Below are positions 10,190 through 21,045 of a stretch of DNA of 64,000 nucleotides, one piece after another. The notes beneath the pieces were generated by a model that had not been told where the DNA came from, did no database searches, and saw only the letters and a program-made list of their open reading frames with translations. The position numbers and the translations under genes are program-made. Source of the stretch: Zymoseptoria tritici IPO323 (Eukaryota > Ascomycota > Dothideomycetes > Mycosphaerellales > Mycosphaerellaceae); assembly GCF_000219625.1 (NCBI RefSeq), contig NC_018208.1, forward strand, positions 372,001 through 436,000. The letters run 5' to 3'. The stretch's first letter is position 1, and the number at the start of each line of letters is the position of its first letter.

Positions 10190-13100
10190 TTCGCATTAAC
10201 AAGCAACAATAGAAGGTCTTAAGCTAGACTCGTTAGGTTTTCTAACCGCAATAGGACTAAAGCGTCGAGAAATTATCTACACCGATTAAACCAAGTACGA
10301 CGAATAGTACCTAAATACTAAGTCGGCGGCAATTAACAACTATATATAGCAATATATGCGAGAGACAACCCTAATAGTTAAAGATAGTATAGCCGTAGAC
10401 TGAACTTTAGAACTAAAGGTCCTAAACATGCCGAACAAGACGGATTTAGGCCTTACAGACACTTAACTTCTAGAAGGCGAGAACTTTATAAAGTAGCAAC
10501 AAAATAAAGCTATTTTCGACTCCAAAATGAAGAACTATATTAGAGAATCCGTTATCTACGAGACGTTTAGGAAGAAGAAAGAAGATTTTAAAAAATACTT
10601 TAGCCGGACTATTCTGTTAACGTACCTAGACAACCTTAACGATTAGTCTGGGACACTAGCAAGCTAGATAGACTTCGTAACTAAGATATTCGCGCTAGAC
10701 GACGCAACGAGGCGCAGAATGCTTTCTAAACAACATAACGACCTGTTATCTAGACCCAAGTCGTCTAACATCCTTATACACCTGCAAAAGTAGATTAAGC
10801 TTAAAAAGAAGATAGTTAGAGGACACTATCCGGCCGCTAGCATCCTAAAAGACGACTTCGTGCGGATAGTAGAAGACAAGATTAATGTTACTATAGGAAG
10901 ACTGTTAGCGAGCAAGAATAATCTTAGTTAATACGTTTACGACGTAACTACGTTTATTAACAGAGACCCTAGAAACTTAGCTAAGCAGTTCTGTGCAAAC
11001 GCTACGTTTAGGTCTAAAGAGGCTCAAATTACCGGAACAGGTTAGGTAACATTTAATGCAACGACTAATTTAGGTAATTAAAACAGAGGAAACAGGCCTA
11101 ACAACAAGGACAGGACCTGTCGACCGTATATAGGTAAAGACTCCGACAAAGCGTATCTAAAACTAGGAGATTGTCCTATTATTAACTATCGTCTTCGACC
11201 TAATAAAGCCGATATAACAAAAGAGGATAAGAGATTCCTCGACAACTACTAGAACGTCCTTAAGAAGGATAAGGCTAAGTGCCTCTAGCAGATAAAGTTT
11301 AGAGACCCTATTGCTATAGGACTAAAGGATTACTACAAGATTACTAAGGTACTAAAGGAATAGACTAGGTCCGGAACACCTAGTTTAAGTAGGACAATCG
11401 TCTCTAACGAACCGAAGACGCAGTATAGCAGTTACGCTATTAGAGCGGTAACTTAGTTTAGAGTAATATCGACTAAAGCTTACGACAAGAAAAATCGATA
11501 GCTTCTAGACAGTAGCTCGAACGTTTATATTATAAACAATCTAACTATAGCGGGATTTAAGGTCGTTAATATACCATATAACGTATCGATTTACACCGGG
11601 AACTAACAGATAAAGGCTGCTACAAGAGGCATAGCAAAAGTACAGTTCCTATTACCCTTAGGCAAGCCGATTACGCTGTTACTAAGGGACGTCCTATATA
11701 TACCCGGATTTCACGTTAACATCGTGTCGACTAGGCTGTGTAGAGACTTTGGCCTCTTCTTAGACGAGAGGACCGACAACTAGATAGATAAATCCAGAGC
11801 AGTTGTTACTAAGATCAAGCGATATGGCGGCTTACTATATCTAAACCTAGCGACTACGCCGAAAGTAAGGATTGAAATTATCAACTAGCTACTTAACGAG
11901 AATAGTTAACCCCTAAGCGTCGAGATAGCGTTGAAAAGGGATTAACTAGCTAATTAAACACGGCTCGTCGCCTTCGCGACGGACAGCAGGGCGGCGAGAC
12001 GACCTAGAGTCCTCTCTTAGGCCTAATAGCACTAAGTTATAGGCCACATTAGGGGTAATTATATATTAGAACTCTATCGAGCCGCTAAAGGCGTAGAGTA
12101 TCTAAAAGATAAAGATGCGGCCCCTAAAATGCACGAATGCTACTTATGCGCCTAGAGCAAGTCGAAAAGAATCGTTTCTCGAAGAAAACTAGTTAAGATT
12201 AGGATGCTAGCACCTTTTTCCGACGTTGCGGCCGATATTATAGAATTTAACATAGCAAAGAACGGAGATAAATACATGTTTTACGCCGTAGATTTAACGA
12301 TATACCTGCACTTCGTTTAGACGATGCCGAACGCTAATTAAGCGAGCCTAGTACGATGCTTCGAGGAACTTCAGACCTTTGTAAAGAGTATAGGTCGTGA
12401 AATATTCGCCCTTAGATTGGACGCAGACCCTAAGTACGGATTAACGTTTCAGTCCGCACTCCGCAAGGGATTAGTAATGTAGAAGCCCTTAGTACCGTAT
12501 ACGTAAGCACAGGACCTAGTAGAACGAGCCGGCGGCGTTATCGTCGAGATAGCAAGGACACTAATTATTAAATCAAGACTCCTAAAGGATCTCTAGAATA
12601 AAGCCTACATAATAGCAGCCTATATTATAAACAGGGCCCTAACGCAAGTATTAGGTTACAAATCCCTATAGGAAATAGCGACAAACTAGAAGCCAGATAT
12701 CGCCTACATCTATAAATTCGGGTCGAGAGCGTATACACATAAAACTAATCTAAAAGACGTCCCTAAAAGGGAGAAGATGATAGAGCGAGCAAGAATCGGA
12801 TACCTAGTCGGCTTTAAGGGACACAACATCTTTTAAATCTAGATTCTAAGCCTAGATAGGGTAATTAGGATAAGAGATGTAGTATTTAACGAGAAGATAA
12901 AGTACGAAGGACTCTACGACTTTAATCTAAACATAGTAGTACTACTTAATCTTGCGATTAATGTCGAACTAGACTACGCTACAGAAGCACATTAATTTTA
13001 TAACCTGCAAGAGGCTATGTATATAAGCTACATCGCTAGATAAGGTAATAAGGTCGAAATTCCGGAATCCTTCCGAAGAGGTGCTCTAATTTAAGACGAT

Positions 13101-15950
13101 AGTAATGTCGAATATACAATCCCCTATAATAGACCTAAAGAGATGCGAGAGGACATCGTAGAAACGTTTGTTAGTGTCTAAGGCATTAAATACATAGACA
13201 ATTAACTCTTCCCCTTCTATTAAGCTTAGAAGCGGGGACCGGAATAGATAGATCCGGACGATAAGCTCGATAAACTAACGTTATCGACTTAACAGTAGAG
13301 AATAATCGACTACTAGCTACCTCTAAGCTTTAACTCCGAAGTTATAGACTTTAACTTTAGCGAAATAACCTTATTCGACACTATAGGAATGTTCGCGACT
13401 TATGCGACGATAGCTAAAGTCTACGCTATTACTACGATAAAGGCGGTTATAGAGGAAGGAGCATCCGCAAAAGACGCACCTGTCCTTATCGGAGATTTAC
13501 CGCTAGAACCAAAACGCTAGAAAGACCTTATTATGCATAAGTACTTAAAGGAATTCGAAAAGGCTGCTAGAGCAGAGTTTTAAAAGGCTCTAGACACTAG
13601 AACGTTTTATTAGATCCCCAAAAGTCAAGTAGGAAACAACCTAACTGTCTTGTTAACGTAGGTATTTAAATACAAGCAAGACTTAAAAGGACACTTAGAG
13701 AAGTTTAAGGCTCGAATTTGTGCAAGAGGAGATTTGTAGTTAACCGAGCTTAACACGTACGCAGCTACCCTCGCAGCAAGGCTGTTTAGGTTGTTAATAG
13801 CAATTATAGCACACTTTAACCTAGAAACAATTTAGATAGACGCCGTAAACGCCTTTCTAAACTCTAAGTTGCCGACGCTAATCTACCTTTAACCCCTAGA
13901 CGGTTTTCGAGACCCGAACATGCTATTAAAATGCGTTCGCGCCCTTTACGGCTTTAAGGAGTCCTTAGCGCTGTAGTAGGGAGATCTAAGTAAAGGAGTC
14001 GAAGAGCTTGGACTACGGTAAGTCGTTAATTGTCTATACACCGATAGAAAAGTTATAATCTTCTTCTTCGTTAATAACATTATATTAGCGTTTTATTATA
14101 AACACAAAGTTCACGCCAAAGATATATAGAAAAGGCTAATAGCCAAATACGAGATAAGGGTTATAGGCCTAATCGACTACTTCTGTAGAATTAAAATCAT
14201 CCGGAACAGAGAGACTAGGGACATGTAGCTTAACTAAGACACCTACATTAAGAAGGTCGCTAGAAGATATAATGTCTTATTAACTAAAAAAAGGGCGGAT
14301 ACACCTCTACCTATAAACTTTAATTAGGAACCGGCAAAAGAAAAGGCGAAACCCTACATAATTAAGGAGATGCAGTTAAAAGTTGGTTCTCTTAACTTCG
14401 TAGCATCCTATATAAGACCGGATATCGCTTTTGCAGTTTCTTTGTTAGCACGTTATCTAGTTTGTTTGTTTGTTTGTTCCATTTACGTCCTTTCGGAGTC
14501 CAAGACTATGTAGGACGGCCTTGTAAGCAAGGCAGTAGATCTATTTACAATCAAATTCTTTCGGTATTCTTTAACCTTAGGGGAAACCCCGTGCCTAAGG
14601 CAAAATGCCAAAGGACTTTAAAAGCAGCGCAAAACAAAGGAAATCCAACGAGTGTCGTGTAGCCGGGGCTGCAGAGTGTCGTGTAGCCGGGGCTGCAGAA
14701 TTTTCGCGCTAAGCTTTTTGCAGAATTTTCAGCGGATCCTTCCGCTTCGCACGCACGCTGCGAATTCGAAAGAGAGAGAGAGGAAATGCATTGTAGTGCA
14801 AAAAGCAGTGCAGGAGCGACGTAGCTGCGCAAGCGCAAGCAGCTACGCAAGCAGCTACGCAAGCAGCTATCCAACCCGCTATCTCTTTCTCTTGTCCTTA
14901 ATATGCCTTTGTGGAACTGTATGCCGCTTCCAAACGTATACAGCTACGTAGGTTAATCGCAGAGTTGTAGATTCCACCGAGTTCTAGCTCTTTAAAGTGC
15001 ATGTATGCTTCCTTTCGAGGGCAACGACGTCTCTACTAGAGAAGGGACATACGATTTCGATTCGGATTTCGAGGAGGTACGCGTATAGGACAGAGTAGAC
15101 TGCCTCTTCTTCTTCTTCTTCTTCTTCTTGTTCGTAGCGTAGAGAGCTATTCGTTCGAATCGTACTATTGTTCTGTAGCTTATGTTTCAATAGGAGGCGT
15201 ACCTCCAGGTCGTGTTGTTATTGTTGTTGTAAGGGAAGAGGGATCGACGGCCTCTCCAATCCTCCGGAGGAAACTTAGCTCTGCGACGACGGTATCGTCG
15301 CAGGTTCGTAGCCGGCACCACGTACAGGTGTTCCTCGTCGCCGACCACGTTATCTAGTAAATCTAGCCGAACATTATCTTAAAGCAGCAGATTATTACAT
15401 TAGATATCTGCTACAAAGCTCTTAATTAAGCGTTTAGTATAGCAAAGACGACAGCAGGCTTACCTACCTATCGTAACTACTAGAGTTCTTCGGAGCCTTA
15501 GATACTTTGTTCGTAGACAATCTAGAAACGCGAAGAAGCTTAGAGGGTATAGTTTTCTTCTTGTTTAGAGGAATTATCGACTAGAAGTCCACAAAGCAGA
15601 CTATAGTTACTAAATTATCTACGGAGTTAGAGCTGTATGCACTTAGCTATGCTAGAACAGAGATAATCTAGTAGGAACGAGTGTTTAAAAACATAGACCT
15701 AAGCCTTAACAGCAAGGGGAGGTTGTTATATAACAACAAGCAAACTATTCGAGTCGTTACTATATAAGGCTAAAAGCTAGATACTAAGATAAGGTATGTA
15801 GATATATAGTAGTGCTAGCTGCGTAAGAGGTACTAAGCCGGAGACCTTAAGGTTAAATAGGTCGAAACTACCTTAATGCCCGCGGACGGGATGACAAAAC
15901 TGCTGTTAGCATAACGGCATCGCGCCTTTCTAGACCAGCTCCGAATAACG
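10190..15950 (+). pseudogene. Copia gag-pol polyprotein, degraded
   Basis: Read through its stops, the plus strand shows gag (about 10.5-11.2 kb), a protease region in which the usual Asp-Thr/Ser-Gly has become Asp-Ser-Ser (near 11.51 kb), an integrase zinc-finger and core (about 12.0-12.9 kb, with MHECYLCA and FALRLDADPKYG), reverse transcriptase (about 13.6-14.4 kb, with IDAVNAFLNSKLP and LYGFKES, and FFFVNNI in place of the YVDD box) and RNase H (about 15.4-15.9 kb, ending ADGMTKLL). The Asp-to-Asn and Gly-to-Ser changes at catalytic positions and the in-frame TAG codons fit G-to-A or C-to-T mutation. The reverse transcriptase / RNase H junction is split by a nested insertion at 14.46 kb. 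No functional product is possible. Confidence 0.92.
14461..15345 (-). mobile_element. Nested insertion with 12-bp target duplication
   Basis: The copia frame breaks at CACGTTATCTAG (14449-14460) and resumes exactly after a second CACGTTATCTAG (15346-15357), so the 885 bp between were inserted. One end is a run of TTTG units, which on the minus strand is a 3' (CAAA)n tail. A tail plus a target duplication longer than 9 bp is typical of non-LTR retrotransposition (SINE or short LINE copy), oriented minus. Inside are a perfect 24-bp tandem duplication (14650-14697), AAGCAGCTACGC repeats near 14.85 kb and a CTT run near 15.11 kb. No open frame of note. It is less depleted in pyrimidine-CA / TG-purine than its host. 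Confidence 0.72.
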
Positions 15951-16040
15951 ATACTACCGGATCTAGGGGGTAAGGACTGCGCTAATAGTAAAACTTTACT
16001 ACCGGATCTCGGGGGTAAGGGCTAGGCAAATGCCTAGCCT
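15951..16040 (+). repeat. Duplicated polypurine-tract-like motif
   Basis: The sequence TACTACCGGATCTNGGGGGTAAGG occurs twice, about 53 bp apart. Its core GATCTCGGGGGT recurs directly before the 3' LTR (about 18811-18822), where a polypurine tract is expected. An internal copy at the end of pol suggests that the element once ended here and that the sequence downstream was added later. Confidence 0.55.
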
Positions 16041-16429
16041 AACATTACTATTAGAAAGAAGTCTGCATAACGATTAGGAGCTATTACATAGCCTTATATG
16101 CATATTACATGCGGACTTAAATTATTACGTTTACTACCTTAACAAGTGGTCTAGGACGTATACATCTAGGGATCTATCGACCGGATTACCCTTTTAAAGC
16201 TAAATTTACTTCACTTTTTGCGCTAAACTGAAATTGGCAGCTACTAAAGACCTAAACAGCTATTACATGCCGAACTACGCGTACTTCTAAACCCGTAACG
16301 CATTCCTTAGCACTAGTCTGTACTTATTCTTAGAGCTTATATCTTTTCTGTTTGCACTTCCACTTTCTCTTCTTTTCTTTAACTACCTTATTTTACATTA
16401 GCAGAGGTGTTAACATTAGCACTATTGCG

Positions 16430-18787
16430 ATGGTAAACACTAGAAACAGGCGCAACCTTAACCCCGAGAACGAGGTACTACTTCTGGACTTTAACGCACT
16501 CGAAAACGTCCCTAAATTAACTAAGAAGTCGAGAAAACACTCGAAAACTACCTCCACGATAGGCGACAACTAGTCTAGCATCGACGCTAACAACCCGAAC
16601 ACGCGCGTCGACACTCCTACTAATCTAATTACTCTAGAACAGCTACGTTAAGTTACCGCTAAGGCCGCAACCGCTCGTGCGCAAGATAAAGTTCAGGACA
16701 ACTAGCAGGGTGCGCAGCCTTATCTAAGGGAAGAAGACGCAATTAACGTAGCAGCTAAAGCTAAAGTTGACTGCGAGTTGTTAGCGGCCGAAGATTAACT
16801 AAGCGATAAGGACGACATGTTCCGACACCGCTACCTTAATTAGCGCGTAGCAAGCAATGCGTAGATACTAGATTAAAGCGTATAAGTCCTAAACGACAGG
16901 AACACACAGGAGGATACTATAGCAGCTAGAGCTGAAGTCCTAAATAAGGACAACGCTCCTCCTTAAGAAACAGTTATCCTTGACAAAAAGGAGTTTAAGA
17001 ATTACGCTGCAACACTTTATTAAGCTAATCTAGTTACTAGACAATTAGATAAGGCCTTTTAGGCCTAGCAAGCTAGAGACCTTAAAGCTATTTAGTTATA
17101 CGAAATGAAGTTAAGAACGAATAGTTATACAACTAAAGAGGACCTAATAGCATACTAGGACGCAAAGGCAAGAGAAGCGGCTATCCTAAAAGCAGAGAAG
17201 AAGGCAGAGAAACAACGCAAAGCTGCTAAAGAGGCCGAGTCCGAAGCCGCTAACGTTAAGAAGGAGTTGTAGGATAGATCCGAAGTCGACCCTATCTCTG
17301 CGAAGAAGGCTAGAAAGGGTAACTTTAACTAGGGCCCCTTACGTAGAACCTTTGTAATAGAGACTTTACGTCGTTAGAACTAACCTTAGCAGACCCTAAC
17401 GAAGAAGTTAACTCGCACTCCTAAGACCCTACGTATAACTAGTAGGTAGCAGAGTGCTAAGAGGCCTACAACTCTTCTAGACAAACAACCCAAAATTACT
17501 AATAAGGTCGTTAAGACTTACTAAAATGCATTTAACAACTTCTCTAGAGAATTTAGGCGGTTTACTAACTTTAGCGTAATGAAGGAGCAGGCGTTCCGGT
17601 AGAATAAAGGAGAAGACGGAGTACTTTAACGCGACGCTGCGGAAAACAAGTTAAAGCCTAAGAGGCAGTTAAAGTCTATCCTGCTTACCCTCCTTAACTC
17701 GATCGACTGCATAAAGGAGTTTAAGGCGCTAATTTTAGCAAAGCTTTACCTATTAGCTCCCTTTATTATTAACGTCCCGTATATCGACATTCTCACTTAG
17801 CTTAAGCGCATCTATAACGATATTAAGAGCGGAGTTACTATCTACTACCCTAGACTTCTTTAGATTCTTAAGGACCTAGAGGCCCTCTACACCTTTAAGG
17901 GCGAAGGAAAGGATCGAATTATTAAAAGCATCGACCCTATCGCTGCGTCCACGATGTTAAAAAACTACACTCGCGCCTACGCTACGCCGACCTAGGACGA
18001 CTAAACCCTAAATAAGCCTAAAGCCGATGCTAGAAACAACCGGATCCTAGATATTAAGACTATACGCTAGATAGTAAAAGAATATAATTGCAAGTCTAAG
18101 GCCTCTAAGGAACGTAAAAAGAGGAGACAGGTCGCTTAGGCTACCCTAGACGCCCTCGACGAAGAATCTAAAGGAGATAACGATCTAGAAAACTTCCTTA
18201 CTCTGTACGCCTCCGGACTACTAGCTCGCCTACGACGCAATTAGCCTATTAAGGACTCTTCCGACGAAGAGGAGAAGGAGCTTACACCTATGCCTAAGCC
18301 GACTAAGAGGAAGGCACTAGCAAAGAAGCAACCTACTAAGGCTGTTGCCGTTAAGGTCGAGAAGCCCGCGAAACGCAAACGCCAAGATAAGGACGAAGAC
18401 GAAAACATAATAGGCGTTAACGCTAAGTCTAAGCAATCGAAGACTAGAAAGATGAACCGCAACGCTAGGAAGGTCGCTCCCTTACCTCTGCCTAAAGGAC
18501 CTCGATCGAGCAACGTTACTACTCCCGACCGGATAATAAGAGACGCCTACGCCGAGGAGGACGCTATAACCGCGATAGCAGGGAACTAACGTAGAAGAAG
18601 CTAAGGAGCCGCCGTCTTCAACGCTATAGCCAGCGGATCCGGTAAGTTCGAGCCAGAATCTCTCAAACTTCAACGCCGTCGTCAAGCCGCCGCCCTAGCG
18701 CTTATTAACATTCTACTACTGCCAAAGAAGGACCCCGAAATCGAAGATTCGGACGACGACTCTAACAGCGAGGAGAGCGAGGGTTAA
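16430..18787 (+). pseudogene. Extra ORF between RNase H and 3' LTR, RIP-degraded
   Basis: One frame starting MVNTRNRRNLNPENEVLLLD can be read for about 785 codons to a TAA near 18787, interrupted almost only by TAG codons. It is rich in Ala, Lys and Glu with a likely coiled coil in the middle (around 17.15-17.28 kb). The C-terminal quarter is strongly basic, with nuclear-localisation-like KRK and KRKR clusters, then an acidic Ser/Asp/Glu tail. It matches no retroviral function that I recognise: no zinc knuckle, envelope-like signal or polymerase motif. It could be a captured host gene or an accessory DNA/RNA-binding protein. Confidence 0.65.
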
Positions 18788-18823
18788 GATCGTTTAGTAT
18801 AACATAAACAGATCTCGGGGGTG

Positions 18824-19061
18824 TGTCGATCTATTAGCGTTAATTCATAAAACAGGGTAAGACCAGGGATATTAACTCTAACAGCCTAATTACGTAGTTA
18901 GTGTCCTATATAATATTATAGGATATTAGCGATAAGACCCCAACCCCTTTTGGGTATTTGGAATCACGGCGTCTATATAGTCTTTAGGTCGATAACCTCA
19001 AGAAACACATGGTTTTTCTCAATCTTGAAGTTCACCCCTGCATTGCACTACTCAATTGACA
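18824..19061 (+). repeat. 3' LTR
   Basis: Second 238-bp LTR, preceded by a GATCTCGGGGGT polypurine-like tract and followed by the AACTG target duplication. Relative to the 5' copy, the inner (left) part carries the RIP state and the outer (right) part keeps pyrimidine-CA and TG-purine, a mirror image of the 5' LTR. Confidence 0.95.
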
Positions 19062-19393
19062 AACTGACGTACCGGTGCAAGGATACCGCTGACTCCTCGA
19101 AATCCCTCATCCGCTGCATCCCGGACATCCTGGTACAGTCCGGTTGTAGAGCGACAGATGAGCAGACCACCTCAATCGGGGCGCTACGTACCGCATGTCT
19201 GATCTGCGATGCAAGAACAAAAACGCACAGATGGATCGAAACTGAGAGGTGAAGTGCAAAGAAGCATGCGCTACCAAGCTCCTTCGCATTCGGAACGTCG
19301 ACCAAAACCTCGGGCCTGCACTACCCAGCACCAGGGTTCCCGACACGGTCACGCCTGAAAGGTATTTCAATAGTGTCACGAGCACAGATCATC

Positions 19394-19682
19394 ATGCAGA
19401 TCAAGAACATCTTCCTCGTCCTCGCATTTGGAGCCTCCACCATTTTCGCGCGTACGTTGGGAGTTTCCTGCCTCGTCATTCCTGAGAGACTCTGACAATC
19501 GTGCAGAGACATACAACGAAGCTGATTGCAATGCCGTGAAGAAGACCTGCGAAAAAGCGGCGTACAAACAACATCTGGGGGCTGACTACCTGCACGCCTG
19601 CAAACGTGGGGCTGCGTGTATGAACAAGGGCGGCGGGCCTTGCCGGCCTGCGCAGGGTCAGGTCTGTGGGAAATGCTGTTAG
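19394..19682 (+). CDS. Small secreted 8-cysteine protein (effector candidate)
   Basis: Two exons (19394-19451 and 19507-19682) flank a 55-bp intron with a GTACGT donor and GTGCAG acceptor, giving 77 residues. Residues 1-19 form a signal peptide (MQIKNIFLVLAFGASTIFA) and the intron falls at its end. The mature part of about 58 residues has eight Cys in the order C-x6-C-x16-C-x5-C-x7-C-x7-C-x2-CC and ends at the last two Cys. It carries excess Lys and Gly. Size, cysteine content and secretion fit apoplastic effectors or antimicrobial peptides of plant-associated fungi; I recognise no family. The gene starts only 333 bp from the retrotransposon's 3' LTR. Confidence 0.8.
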
Positions 19683-20000
19683 TCCGGCCTTGACCCCATC
19701 GACGGCGAAGATGTGGAGGAAACCGGGTGCGTTTGTGGAGGACGAGAAGAGGTGTCAAGAGGTGTTTGGGCTTTCTCGGGCAGCCTCGGACTGTAAGGCG
19801 ACCTGGCCAGCCGACACCTCGGACTGTGAGGCGACCTGGCCATCGGCTTGCCGAGACCTCCGGCTGAAACTCCTGCGGCTACAGTACGGCCGGCAACACT
19901 CTTCCTTTTCGATACACTTGTTGAAGGCCCGGGTTTCGCTCATACTTCCTCAGCTTTAGTCAGAACGGCAATGACAATCGGCGGTAATTAATGACAACGG

Positions 20001-20640
20001 TCACATAATCTTCTTGTATCTTTTCTCCTTCGAGGAACGGGTCTGCATATCAGTGAAGGTTGGTTCTCCTCTTCCTCTTTCATACTCAGGCTCAACGCGG
20101 AAGACAGTCGCTTCGATCCGTCCGGGCTCCGAAATCGAGATCGTCGTCGTTGGCTGACAAAGTCCACGTAGAACTGTATGCCATCTTGGAACTGTCGAGG
20201 GGAATGCCCGCATGCTGTCCAATGGATTCGAAAATTCATCAAAATCCAGCCTTTCAGCGCATTGCCGCCTTCGCGGCTCGTGTTCGACATGACGTGTAGC
20301 ACAAGCTGTTCGTTCTACTCTGCCGCGGCAGGGTCATCGGTCGCCTCCTGGCGAAGAAGACCCCACGGACGAAATTCGTGATACGAGGGAACTGTAAAGG
20401 GGAATGCTGGAATGGCGTCGATTCCATCGGCTTCCAGACTCGCGGCCTCCGAGCGAGACGACATACTCGAAGCTGTCCAAGATGACGTGCAGAAGATGCT
20501 GTAGACGAGAACGATGTAAGTCTCGTGAGGGTCATTGACGCTGAGGTTGAATTGGAAGACGCTTTGAGGTGAGGGGTGCTTTTCCGGCGGAGCCAGCTCC
20601 TGCTCAAAAATCGCTCATGGAAGCCTCAGGCACCACTTCA
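20001..20640 (-). pseudogene. Possible decayed coding remnant
   Basis: On the minus strand three stretches in different frames have protein-like composition and follow one another: a frame reading SVFQFNLSVNDPHETYIVLV then ASLEADGIDAIPAFPFTVPS (about 20560-20330), a frame reading NALKGWILMNFRIHWTACGH (about 20300-20180), and one ending GRIEATVFRVEPEYERG to a stop near 20001. A single-base shift and a stop separate them and no convincing splice sites join them, so a broken gene is more likely than an intact one. No family is recognised. Confidence 0.28.
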
Positions 20641-21045
20641 CCGGAGGTCTCGTCACATGACTCGCTCGTTTCAGTCAGCCTATAGCGTAAGGGCAACGCC
20701 TTCATTAATTGAGAATCAATTCTTCCTGCCGGTCGGTGGAATGCGCTCAGAATCCTCTCAACCACAACACCCAGCTTCTGGACAAAATTGAGGTATCGTA
20801 GATAGAGTAATACAACAGCCACAGCTCGTTTCAGGCACTCAATAATACATTGACAACCACTGCAGCCTGCATACAACAACCAAAGCCATCCCCCATTCTT
20901 TTCTATCTGTCCACAAAGACAGGCACCGGGTATAAAGTCGCTCTCACCACAACTCCCTCATTCATGCTCCGTTCATCCACCTCAACGCCAACGCTAATAA
21001 CAACACCATCATCCCATATCATCGTACCCACTGTTCAGTCGTACT

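Larger units (their letters stand above)
9908..19061 (+). mobile_element. Ty1/copia LTR retrotransposon, RIP-inactivated
   Basis: The element is bounded by two 238-bp direct repeats that begin TGTCG and end ACA, and by a perfect 5-bp target duplication AACTG (9903-9907 and 19062-19066). The plus strand carries gag-protease-integrase-reverse transcriptase-RNase H, the copia order, followed by an extra ORF. All long frames are broken by TAG, less often TAA, where Gln or Trp is expected. Pyrimidine-CA and TG-purine are nearly absent while CTAG and TTAG are abundant, as expected from C-to-T change on both strands (RIP). At 9.15 kb it is longer than a typical copia element, owing to the nested 885-bp insertion and the extra ORF of about 2.4 kb. 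Confidence 0.95.

Noticed and set aside
14551..14951. Overlapping frames of about 100 codons inside the nested insertion
   Set aside because: They are translations of short tandem repeats (Cys/Arg/Ser-Tyr repeats) on both strands, with no real coding evidence.
15290..15340. A tRNA gene at the right end of the nested insertion
   Set aside because: GGTTCG and a CACCA end are present, but I could not fold an acceptor stem or find a matching A box at tRNA distance.
10190..18800. Use of TAG as a sense codon in the long frames of this region
   Set aside because: The TAG codons sit where Gln or Trp is expected, catalytic Asp and Gly residues are also changed by transitions, and the LTRs show the same changes. 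Mutation explains all of this; recoding explains only the stops.
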